A stretch of DNA of 64,000 nt from a virus: positions 1 through 64,000 of IMG/VR virus record IMGVR_UViG_3300033146_003879. The stretch is one strand, 5' to 3'. The notes under the pieces are model-generated. The model saw nothing but the letters and a program-made list of their open reading frames with translations. It was not told where the DNA came from and did not search any database. Positions within the stretch are counted from its first letter, which is position 1. Each line of letters starts with the position of its first letter. Shown here piece by piece: positions 24,434 to 33,100 of the stretch. A program made the translations under genes and the position numbers.

Positions 24434-24801
24434 ATCTCCTCCTTCGGTATGTTGACAACAACTCTTTCTGGGTATGCTCCTGTAATGCCTGTGTCTAAGT
24501 GGTCGTCGTGTAGTCTATGTGTATCGTCGCAGTATCCGATCTGGTGAGGACCTTGTATTCTCACATATACAGTTAGATGGTTGCGGTTAGTGAACATAGG
24601 CTTCTTCCCTACTCTTTCCTGATAAACCCCTCCAGGCAACCACCCTACACCTAACGAAAATAACAACAACTGTATTCGCTCCGACTCTTTCTCAGAGCTA
24701 GGAGAGAACAACAATAGTCTGCCTGGCGGAACACCCTTGGTAGCTTTGTCTCTGTGTTCTTTGTCAAGCAATTCCGTAAGTTTATTAATAGATATTATCA
24801 T
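24430..24801 (-). CDS. Array 1 small protein
   Basis: A 123-residue member: ISINKLTELLDKEHRDKATKG, then the core LLLFSPSSEKESERIQLLLF, LGVGWLPGG, strand HLTVYVRIQGP and DTGITGAYPE. It ends PKEEI, with those codons providing the next Shine-Dalgarno. One of the two most regular family sequences, useful as a search seed. Confidence 0.75.
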   Translation of the reverse strand: MIISINKLTELLDKEHRDKATKGVPPGRLLLFSPSSEKESERIQLLLFSLGVGWLPGGVYQERVGKKPMFTNRNHLTVYVRIQGPHQIGYCDDTHRLHDDHLDTGITGAYPERVVVNIPKEEI

Positions 24802-25181
24802 AACTCTTCCCCATCTAATATATTGATACTTGGGATATGTCCAATAATTCCCGTTACCCCCGTGTCAACAATGGTGTCGTCAAGCGCCGGTTCCGCAGCT
24901 ACTTCCTCGGGGGCCTTTTTAGAGTGGTAGAGTGTTGGTGTTGCCGACTCTCCGCCTGTACTAAAGTCTCTACCTACTAGTAAACTAGGGGAGCTTGTAT
25001 GTGATATTTTACTACCCTCCGGACCAGTCCACTCTATGCCTAGGTCAAACAGTGCTTCTTGCAACTGGGATGATGCTTTTTTTGTGGACGTATGAAAAAG
25101 GAGGAGTCTCCTTCCTCTTAAAACACGGTTACTCTTTTCACCTAAAATGATATTCCTTAGGCAACTTCTCGATATTAACAT
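24798..25181 (-). CDS. Array 1 small protein, first gene of operon
   Basis: A 127-residue member and first gene of the operon. Start MLISRSCLRN at 25181 behind GGTGGAGAAGC; a longer upstream frame has no Shine-Dalgarno. Core LLLFHTSTKKASSQLQEALF, LGIEWTGPEG, a Pro/Glu-rich insert (KKAPEEVAAEPALDD) unique to this member, and VDTGVTGIIG. It ends DGEEL. The TGGTATAAG promoter at 25243 is ~55 nt (start site to ATG) upstream. No family name can be given; it looks like a small alpha/beta protein. Confidence 0.74.
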   Translation of the reverse strand: MLISRSCLRNIILGEKSNRVLRGRRLLLFHTSTKKASSQLQEALFDLGIEWTGPEGSKISHTSSPSLLVGRDFSTGGESATPTLYHSKKAPEEVAAEPALDDTIVDTGVTGIIGHIPSINILDGEEL

Positions 25182-25242
25182 TATGCTTCTCCACCACGCA
25201 CATTTAGAATATACAGAGAGCATCAATAAGATACTCTATGTT

Positions 25243-25251
25243 CTTATACCA
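25243..25251 (-). promoter_or_regulatory. TGGTATAAG-type promoter of array 1
   Basis: The minus strand reads CAAATATGGTATAAGAACAT, nearly identical over ~20 nt to the site at 240-248. It lies between the baseplate gene's stop (25259) and the first array gene. Confidence 0.55.
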
Positions 25252-25258
25252 TATTTGA

Positions 25259-27466
25259 CTAGAGGGTTCGGAAGGTATTGCTCAGTACGAACTTGTACAT
25301 TGGCGTACGCATGACGGATTCTTCTTCGTTGATAACACGGGAGGGTAATCCTTTTGCCGTAAGATTTGGTGTGAGGTCTGTTAAGTGCAACGAGTCGGAG
25401 ACAGTGTCCTTTGTAGTTAGGCTTCCCTTCATTACCTCGAGACCGCTCTGTGTGTAGAGTAGCACATCGAGCTTCTTAAGGTGGTACCCTGTTGACTCTA
25501 CAAAATTGTCTGCTATATCTCTCAAGTTGAAGGCTTCTATGTCTAGTGCTCTGGTAGAAAAGTACTCATGCAGCTCACTGTTAAGTATCTTGTACCTGTT
25601 AACTTCATCTGTTGTAGGAGCCTCGCTGAGCGGGTACAAGTAATCCCTTGCTAGCTCAAGATGCATTATTGATGGTCGATACGGTGTTGCTATTGTGGTT
25701 GTGGGTAATTCTTTGTTATCTTTGTTCGTGAGCGCTGCGGAACTTGACGCAAGCTTTTCTACATCCGTGCCTATATAAACAATGTCAACGTCTCTTCCGT
25801 GAAGCATCCGGTATAGATGTATCGCTGATGCTGTATCGGATACCACTTCTAAATAGATGTAGTTATTCGCTACTCCTAGTATGGATGAACCTCGCATTAT
25901 CTTGTTTTCTTTTGTCGCAAGTACCGCCCTCAACTCTGCTGCTTCTGCAAGTGTTGGATGCCCTGCTGGTATGCTTAGCGTTATCTCTCCTATCACTGTG
26001 TGTAATGCTGTCATGTCTGTGAGTTGGATTGTTTTATTACTTAGTTCACTAGGTGTAAAGGCGGCGAGACTCCCTACTGCGTACTCTGTAAGAGATGATG
26101 TCGGGGAGTCGTGTTTATATAAAGTTACAACCACTGACTTATTTCCCGCAGTAAAGTCAAGTGTTACTGGAAATTCAGCGGATTCAGAGATTGGCATATT
26201 ATCTGCTATGTTGTATAACTTCACAGACGCTATCATGCTTGTGAACAGGGAAGGCCCTTTTACATACAGCCCAGGCTCATATATGGCGCTGGTTGAATAG
26301 GCTGGTGCAGGTGACGGTAGTAGGGCTAGTTTAAGTGTGGGGTCTGCGGTTGTATACGTGCGCTTCTTTGCTGTATCAAACTCTTGGGTTGACGTGTAGT
26401 TCTGAGGAAGAGAATTGTATGTGTAGAGCAGAGTGCTTACCTCTGTCGAGAAATCCTTCATATCATCTGAAGAACTGTAAATAGCTACAGGTTGCATAAG
26501 TCCAGCGCTATTCGGTATACGTATTCTGTAGATATCCCTGTTTGGGAATGAAGGCGCGTCGTATGGGCATGGCTCCTCTGGTGAGACATACTCAAGTGTC
26601 CCCTTTGTGCTATGTGTCGTTGTCCCGTAGTCGAACATGACTTTCCCGATACCGCCCGTGCGCACTTGAATTGGTACGCTGATGCCCGTGCTTGTTACCT
26701 TGTAGATCTCCTTGTAGGCTTCTACAAACTCTCTGTCGTTCGCACTCAAGATACGGGTAGCAACGAGATCGTCAGGGCTGAATGCCTTGTCCGTTGCGAA
26801 ATGGTATCGTAAAGCCCTGTGATTAGAGTACGACCTGTTTGATATGCTGTCTGACAATGCCTGCTTCGTTAGAGCAGGGACAGGAGCGTTCGTTATACTG
26901 CGTGTCGTATAGGCGGACACGAGTTCCCCTATGTTAACTACAGCGTTTACATTTGATATATCCCAATTCGGAGACACATCAGCAGAGAAGGCTCCTGTTA
27001 GGGTCTTGACCGGAACCTTGTACGCAAATAGGTCTCCTACAACATCCCACTCAACTGAGTCCGCTGATCCTACCACAGGGAATATCTCAATGGTACTGTT
27101 TCCCAGCACCACAGTGCTTCCTCTACGAATAACGAATCCTGTCTTATCAGTAAATGTGAGATAAATGTAAGAGTCTGTCGCTTTGCTCGCATCTTGTGTT
27201 ATGAAATATCGAGCACGTAGGGTTTCTTCGTAATCGGGGTACTCAAGGTTGCCGTATGCATCGAACAGGAGCAGCACAGAATTAACTTGCTGTAGTACGT
27301 GAGCAGTCTCTCTTCCGGATAGCACAAGGTCGGCAAACGGTGTTATGACAAGATCGTAAATAGGGAACCCTTTCTCTACATTTGCATCTGGTATCCTACT
27401 CTTAACAATATTCTGCATGAGCAGTATTATGTCTCCGAGTGTCGATGTGTACGGTGTAAGAGTCAT
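25259..27466 (-). CDS. Baseplate wedge protein, J/gp47-like
   Basis: A 735-residue protein. The N-terminal VEKGFPIYDLVITPFADLVL, the helix HVLQQVNSVLLLF and YEETLRARYFITQ, followed by a beta domain (GFVIRRGSTVVLGNSTIEIF, then a VGDLFAYKVPV segment and VGSADSVEW), follow the plan of baseplate J-type wedge proteins: PI-x-DL-x-x-P-x-AD, a helix, then a barrel whose strands carry G-x-x-V-x-x-G. The remainder is a long Thr/Ser/Tyr-rich extension of unknown fold. ATG 27466 has AAGAGAGG upstream. Function: joins tail tube and fibres in the baseplate. The J assignment is by pattern only. Confidence 0.65.
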   Translation of the reverse strand: MTLTPYTSTLGDIILLMQNIVKSRIPDANVEKGFPIYDLVITPFADLVLSGRETAHVLQQVNSVLLLFDAYGNLEYPDYEETLRARYFITQDASKATDSYIYLTFTDKTGFVIRRGSTVVLGNSTIEIFPVVGSADSVEWDVVGDLFAYKVPVKTLTGAFSADVSPNWDISNVNAVVNIGELVSAYTTRSITNAPVPALTKQALSDSISNRSYSNHRALRYHFATDKAFSPDDLVATRILSANDREFVEAYKEIYKVTSTGISVPIQVRTGGIGKVMFDYGTTTHSTKGTLEYVSPEEPCPYDAPSFPNRDIYRIRIPNSAGLMQPVAIYSSSDDMKDFSTEVSTLLYTYNSLPQNYTSTQEFDTAKKRTYTTADPTLKLALLPSPAPAYSTSAIYEPGLYVKGPSLFTSMIASVKLYNIADNMPISESAEFPVTLDFTAGNKSVVVTLYKHDSPTSSLTEYAVGSLAAFTPSELSNKTIQLTDMTALHTVIGEITLSIPAGHPTLAEAAELRAVLATKENKIMRGSSILGVANNYIYLEVVSDTASAIHLYRMLHGRDVDIVYIGTDVEKLASSSAALTNKDNKELPTTTIATPYRPSIMHLELARDYLYPLSEAPTTDEVNRYKILNSELHEYFSTRALDIEAFNLRDIADNFVESTGYHLKKLDVLLYTQSGLEVMKGSLTTKDTVSDSLHLTDLTPNLTAKGLPSRVINEEESVMRTPMYKFVLSNTFRTL

Positions 27467-27477
27467 GTCATCCTCTC

Positions 27478-28191
27478 TTATTTATAGAATGCGCGGATTG
27501 CGTCTACAATGTTCGTTTCGTCAAGAAATCTATTATTTTCATTCGTATATTTATATTCCGAGTCGCCGAATAACATCGATAGTGTTGCTATCGCGTTTGA
27601 TCGCATCTTAGCTTTTATTGATTTACGGAATAGTGCCATAAAGAAGTATCCAAAACCAAAGAACTCATGCTCTACGTACCAGTCGATGTCTATATATGTA
27701 TACCTAAGAACCCTTGCGAATAATACCTCACTGAACGGGTTGCGGTCGTGTCTCTTGCTGAAATCTGTCGCCCGATTAAGACCGTTCATAATTGAAGACA
27801 CGGTATAAGCGTCTCTTTCGTAGAACGCACGCATCGTGAATAATGTAGGCAGTACAAATAGATAGTTTATATACCATATAAGCTTGCTCTTCTCACGCTG
27901 CCTCATGTGGATAGCCTCGTGAAATACGAGTTCTGCTCTTGTTGTTGATGCGTTTCGAACAAACATTGATTCCGACAAAACGAAAGCGTAATTCGTCATC
28001 TTCACTTGGCCGAATGTAATAATGAGTGTTGCCCAGTATATTAGCTTCCATAAGAATCCTAGGTCTTCGTGTCTCTTAACAGAAATATCTGTGTCTGGGC
28101 AAATAAGTCTCGCAGCAACAACTAAGGCGCGTTTAGCATCACTTCTCAGTTCTTTCTCCGCAGATGTCTCCAGCTTCTTCAGGTCTTTCAT
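27478..28191 (-). CDS. Membrane-associated HExxH metallopeptidase-like protein
   Basis: A 237-residue protein. ELVFHEAIHMRQREK (~84-98) contains HExxH, and AFYERDAYT about 35 residues later supplies an acidic residue as in zincin peptidases with a third Glu ligand. Hydrophobic segments precede (LGFLWKLIYWATLIITFGQ) and follow (LIWYINYLFVLPTLFTM) the motif, and a third lies near FFGFGYFFMALF. It sits between the baseplate gene and a small gene. Inferred: zinc-dependent membrane protease or cell-envelope factor. It may instead be a structural relic; activity is unproven. Confidence 0.6.
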   Translation of the reverse strand: MKDLKKLETSAEKELRSDAKRALVVAARLICPDTDISVKRHEDLGFLWKLIYWATLIITFGQVKMTNYAFVLSESMFVRNASTTRAELVFHEAIHMRQREKSKLIWYINYLFVLPTLFTMRAFYERDAYTVSSIMNGLNRATDFSKRHDRNPFSEVLFARVLRYTYIDIDWYVEHEFFGFGYFFMALFRKSIKAKMRSNAIATLSMLFGDSEYKYTNENNRFLDETNIVDAIRAFYK

Positions 28192-28203
28192 CTTGGTGTT
28201 CTC

Positions 28204-28557
28204 CTATCTTGATAGTATGTCGTATAATCCCGCATCACTGTTGAGCGGGGTGATTCCACCTTCACGTAGAGTGTTTCTTGCGTGCAGAGCTTTTAGCATT
28301 GCATACTGCTCAACTACATCGAGATTGTTGCCGAGCCCTGGCTCTATGTTGTTAAGCTCCCTGCGCAGTACCTGCCTTTCAAATGCGCTTTGTGTATACA
28401 TAGTTTCCTCTGGGTTTGGTCTAGCGAGAGCTAAGTCCGAGTCTAGGTGAAATAGCTTTTCAACAAGGGCCTTATTTACATAAGCTCTTGTGTTAGCGTC
28501 CGTTATCGCATCCAACTTAGCCTGTATGGCGTCTATTACCTGTTCTCGTGTTAGCAT
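28204..28557 (-). CDS. Hypothetical helical protein
   Basis: A 117-residue protein starting MLTREQVIDAIQ at 28557 behind GGGAGGATG. All-helical and acidic (LDAITDANTRAYVNKALVEK, LRRELNNIEPGLG). It begins a leftward operon with the HExxH protein and the baseplate gene, under a CTATAAT promoter 33 bp upstream. It may be a small structural or assembly protein. No family recognised. Confidence 0.68.
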   Translation of the reverse strand: MLTREQVIDAIQAKLDAITDANTRAYVNKALVEKLFHLDSDLALARPNPEETMYTQSAFERQVLRRELNNIEPGLGNNLDVVEQYAMLKALHARNTLREGGITPLNSDAGLYDILSR

Positions 28558-28589
28558 CTCACATCCTCCCATGTTACTTATGCATATAA

Positions 28590-28617
28590 ATTATAGGACA
28601 TGCTGAGTACAATGCAA
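28590..28617 (-). promoter_or_regulatory. CTATAAT-type promoter, leftward
   Basis: The minus strand has TTGCAT (28612-28617), 16 nt, TATAAT (28590-28595) preceded by CC. About 26 nt leader to ATG 28557. It stands back to back with the rightward promoter at 28623-28650. Confidence 0.55.
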
Positions 28618-28622
28618 TTTAA

Positions 28623-28650
28623 TTGCTTTATATAGAGCGCGGGCTACAAT
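28623..28650 (+). promoter_or_regulatory. Rightward promoter for RuvC-like gene
   Basis: TTGCTT (28623-28628), 16 nt, TACAAT (28645-28650), about 25 nt before the AUU start of the nuclease gene. Moderate matches; positioned correctly in the divergent gap. Confidence 0.45.
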
Positions 28651-28680
28651 TATTGCAGACTAAACTCAAGGAGGTGTGTT

Positions 28681-29241
28681 ATTAACACTATCTATTTAGG
28701 TTTCGATCCAGGACTTACGGGAGCTTTTGCGAGGCTGCATAAAGATACGTACGCCGTATGGCACTACCCGAGGAAAAAAAATAACATTAACTTCGTTAAA
28801 TTAGTCGACACCATTTCTGAGAAAATCAGTGAAGTGTATGATAATAGTGGAGATAACCGAATTGTCATAGTAGTGGAGGAGCAACATTTTTTCAGTGAGG
28901 ATGGAAAAGATGCAGTGTGGACTTCGGCTATGCGCTACGGGCTATTGTTTAATGCATTGGCTATGGTGAATATAAAATACAAGCTCTCCGTTAAGATCGT
29001 AAGTGCTACGAAATGGAAAGGTAGATATGGACTGCTTGTAAAAGCCAATGAGATAATAAAGCTCGGTAAGCTTAACAAAGCTCGTATAAAGCGATACAAG
29101 AAAGAAAAGACGGCTTTGGAAGTCATACGCAGATATCCAAACGCAGACATATATGGTCCTCGCGGAGGACTTCATGATGGTAAGTCAGACGCACTAATGA
29201 TTGCAACGTGGGCTAAAGATATACTAGGAGGTGAAATATGA
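28681..29241 (+). CDS. RuvC-like Holliday junction resolvase, AUU start
   Basis: A 186-residue RNase-H-fold nuclease. Read from ATT 28681, the protein opens INTIYLGFDPGLTGAFARL, with the catalytic Asp at 9. VIVVEEQ follows with Glu 66/67, and HDGKSDALMIATWAKD (Asp 166/170) closes the active site, matching RuvC (D, E, D, D). No ATG, GTG or TTG lies in frame near the N-terminus, but AAGGAGG sits 6 nt before the ATT, so AUU initiation is the simplest reading. The next internal ATG (28834) would delete the first catalytic Asp. Likely role: resolving branched DNA before packaging. The stop overlaps the next start (ATGA). Confidence 0.85.
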   Translation: MNTIYLGFDPGLTGAFARLHKDTYAVWHYPRKKNNINFVKLVDTISEKISEVYDNSGDNRIVIVVEEQHFFSEDGKDAVWTSAMRYGLLFNALAMVNIKYKLSVKIVSATKWKGRYGLLVKANEIIKLGKLNKARIKRYKKEKTALEVIRRYPNADIYGPRGGLHDGKSDALMIATWAKDILGGEI

Positions 29242-30197
29242 AGTTTATACCAATACCGGGAGCGGTAGCAACTGCAGCAACTCTATTTAGTAAAGGTGAA
29301 TCTAGTGGTAGCGCCGGAACTATTACCGTATCTAGCGGCGATACCATCTTTGATATCATACAAAGACCAGTTACTATCAGTGACGGCGGCGCCCTACCTC
29401 CATACAACATGGAGTTTGTTGCTGCTTGTAATACAATACTTAGCGCAGACATTGTACAGGAGGGTGAGCGTGAATATGTAGTAACAGCTGCTGTTGTTCC
29501 GGGAGCACTTACTGAAAGCACTATGCAAGCCCTGTATCCTGCCGTCGGCGACTTGCCTATTGTTATACAAAGTGGCTGTAGTAAATTAGTACCTCCAGCT
29601 GGTGGTGACTTAGAGATAGCTGATTTCTCTTATTACAGATCGAATGCTGAATCCAATAGCACTTTCGTAGGGGACGGTAGCAATAGTAACTACGGAGATG
29701 ATACAAAGGACTATGTAATACTAGCGGCAGGTGCCGCTTACCGCATATCAGGTAGCTTCTACGTTGCCGATACATCATCCGGTGGAGAACACTCTGATCC
29801 AATAAAAACAATAAGGGTAGCATATAAGTTAGACTACTCGGGGGGCCCAACCTACGGGTTGTTTAATGTAGCGTACCCTGCACCAGTGCTTGATGCGAGT
29901 GATAATATCACAGGATATAGAGTGGTTGTTGATGAGGTTATTGACCTTGTCAGTTTAGGCATAAATACAGAAGTTAAACTATTTATGTACATAGACGACT
30001 ATGAAGAGAAGTTAGCACACCCAGGTGTACCTGGGGGGTTGCTTGGTGTGATTACTGCGGACAAGACCTCTCTTGTTATTTGTGATCTTAACGCATACCC
30101 AGATACAAAGGTTTTTGGTCCGTTCCCTTTATTTGATGCTGCGTTGGGAACTTCTTACAGTATTATATTCCTAGTTCAGGCAGTTACCCAGACGTAA
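29238..30197 (+). CDS. Hypothetical, possibly virion or secreted protein
   Basis: A 319-residue protein, translationally coupled to the nuclease; GGAGGTGAA lies inside the nuclease C-terminus. The N-terminal segment FIPIPGAVATAATLFSK is mildly hydrophobic. The rest is beta-rich with Gly/Ser/Asp (TITVSSGDTIFDIIQ, AAYRISGSFYVAD, YRVVVDEVIDLVSLG), like a virion surface or fibre-type protein. The last 14 bp overlap the convergent tape-measure-like gene. No recognised domain. Unusual partner for a resolvase. Confidence 0.68.
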   Translation: MKFIPIPGAVATAATLFSKGESSGSAGTITVSSGDTIFDIIQRPVTISDGGALPPYNMEFVAACNTILSADIVQEGEREYVVTAAVVPGALTESTMQALYPAVGDLPIVIQSGCSKLVPPAGGDLEIADFSYYRSNAESNSTFVGDGSNSNYGDDTKDYVILAAGAAYRISGSFYVADTSSGGEHSDPIKTIRVAYKLDYSGGPTYGLFNVAYPAPVLDASDNITGYRVVVDEVIDLVSLGINTEVKLFMYIDDYEEKLAHPGVPGGLLGVITADKTSLVICDLNAYPDTKVFGPFPLFDAALGTSYSIIFLVQAVTQT

Positions 30198-33100
30198 GTC
30201 TATCTACAAGGTCTATAGCGTTCTGGGCTGCGCCGCTCTTCATATCATCACTTAGCATATCAATAACTTTCATTAGTACTTGATGGGTCATAGCAGCCTG
30301 AGCTTGTATCTGGTTCACTTCGTCCTCTGCGACATCAGAAGCCTTGCTAAGAAAGTTTCCCACCGCTCCTATACGGTTCCCGAACTTCTCTTTTGTATCG
30401 TTAGCTTGCGTCATTATCCTACGGACTTGTGCTTCCGTTTGTCCTGTAGCTTTCGCGAACCCTCTTATCTCGTCTCCGGTTAACACTAACTGGGAGGATT
30501 CGTCTCTGCTCTTCGTGAAGTCCGACATTTTTGTCAGAGCTGTCTTCGCACCTTCTTTAAGGGTGTCATTCATCTTATCATTATCTGAGTATATCCGGTC
30601 CTCGATGGTTGAGTTGAGATTGTTTATCATAGACTGCATTCCACCACTATTCTCAATCATAGCCCCTTGCACTAAATACGTACCTAGTTGCTCTCCATCT
30701 AACTCCCCGCTGAATACTTTTTTCATTGCTTGCTGAAAAGCGTTTGTATCGGAATCGCTTTTGAGCAGGTTGTAATCCTCATGCTCCTTTGCATATGTTA
30801 TTATCTCTCCTATGAGAGCAGTGACATTTGTAGGAGACCCTTTCTTTATTAAGTTGCCGACCTCAGACTGGGGTTGGTTCACCATGACAAGTATTGTCTT
30901 TAACGCCTTCTCTAGTCTAACGGCGCTCTCACCGCTCGCCTGATCGCTATTTAACCTGTTTGTTGATATGCGGCGAGCAATCTCGTTCAATTCAGATTCA
31001 GGCAGCTTTGCTGTCTCCATCTTCTGTGCATCAAGCTTATTACCCTGCGTCATTCTCCCGAACGCTTGTCGGTAAGACATGAATGTTGCTTGCAGTATTG
31101 GCGCTATTCTCTCGTAGCTATTCTGAAACCACTTACTTACTGTATATGATAATATCTGGGCTATTGACGCCTTCTCCTTTGCAAGCTGCGAGTCACCACT
31201 CATAAAGAACGCTTCCATGTCCTTTGCGGCAAATCGGTCTCCGAGGTGCTCTTCTATGTAGTTTATTCCTTGCTCTCCTAGATCTAATGTTTTCGCTCCT
31301 GCCCACGCTACACTAGCTGCACCTACGGTCGTGAGCGCAGTTATACCAACCATACCTGCGGTTACCGGCGTCCCTGCTATTAGTGCTGTTATTGCGCCGG
31401 CACTCCCAGATAGACCTATCCCGAGACCAACACTGCCAATAGACCCTATTGTGTCGATACCGTACTCGACAGCATCGTCTATTAGTCCTTGACCGAATGT
31501 TTTAGCTCTTCCTGATTCATCAAGAATTGCTTTCTGCGACTTTCCATGGCTTCCGAGAAGACCCATGGTTAGGTTCATAAGTGCTGTGTCCTTATCAGTT
31601 ACGTAGTTTCCGCTAGCGTCACCTGTTGCTTTCTGGAATAGCAATAATATACGGTTGCTTTGTGGAAGCATCTTTGCAAGAGATTTATAGAGCTTCTGGA
31701 TACTTGTCTTTCTTATGTACGCCATAACTTCTTGAGTTCTTTTTGTTGCAACAGTCGTTGTTGACCATAGCGTTGAGTCGTTTATGTAGTTAAGGGTTAT
31801 ACTTTGTAGCGCGTTCTTGATGTCTGCCTCTGTTGCCACTCCGTGCATAGCGACTTTTGTTGTCAACTCTTTCAGCTTTACATCCGCATTCTCTGTTTGT
31901 AAAGCTGCGGATATTACTGACAGGGACTGTAGGTCACTGCTAGCTTCTTCTGACCCTAGATATTTTGATGAATACTCACCTGAGTTTCTCATAGAGTAGA
32001 AAGCGCCGCCTGCCCCTCGCAGTCCGTCTTTTGATAAGCTGTAATCGTCAAGGCTTATCGTTTGTCCACCCATGGTACCATCTTCTTGGTGCCATTCTTT
32101 TCCAGCTGCTTGAGCTGCACTCTTGCCGACCATGGACTGGTAAGCTGAGTCCGCTGCGTCTGACGCCGCTAAACCTCTAGTTGTGTGCAGGTTTCGATAT
32201 ACATCGTCTGCGATATCCCCTGTGTAGTTATATGCCCTCTCTCCGTATACTCCGATTTGTTTTACTCGGCTCCATACCCCCGATTTACTTATATACTTGT
32301 CGTAGTCTATTATGTCGCGTGATCCAGGAGGCTTCCACGAGTCATCTCTTTTATTGGTAGCATTCCCGTACAAGGCGCGGGTCTCATTCATATCTTTAGC
32401 GAACTTCAGTCCGCGGCGTCCTTCAGAGTCCTTTAGCGCGGAGTATCGCATAGCGGCTTTAGTATCACCGTTAAATGCTGCTAATGTTGCCATCTCGTCA
32501 GATAAACCAAGATTGTCTCTAAGATAGTTTATCTTCTCTTGTTGTTTGTACATAGCGGCTTCGCCGGAGTTCTGAATATTGCTCATCTCCCTGTCGCGAA
32601 ACGTATTCATAAGGAACTTCGCTGTGTCCTGCTCTTTATCGAACTTCTCTCCGAACTTAGCCATACCATACTCTATGTCACCGTCTCCGATATCCATTAA
32701 GTATCCTGCATCAGATCTAGCAAACCTCTTGCTTCTGCCGTAAACGTCGTTTACAATATCACCTGCACTTCCTAATATGAGTGAGTCTCTTCCTAGTAAA
32801 CTCCGCTCTTTCTCTGTAAGCATGGAGTCTGAGAAGTCTGTTCCACGAGAGAACACGATATCCGATCCTAACGTCTGGCGAGCACGCTGACCATACATCG
32901 CTGCTGACATACTCGCAATGTCGCGGTAATTACCGCTTCCTGCCATACGTCCTGCCATCGCCATGTTCTGGCGAGTCGCACTAAGCCCGCTAGCCTGCAA
33001 CGCCATGCCCATAGCGAGCCCTGTGTTAGACGCTGATCCTGCTAAGTTCTCTACGTTCTGAGCTGCCCTGTTCATAGCTGCGGGATCTGAACTGCCTGCA

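Noticed and set aside
27857-27872. TGGTATATAA-like promoter on the minus strand
   Set aside because: It lies in the middle of the HExxH gene with no start codon downstream at a sensible distance, and departs from TGGTATAAG.
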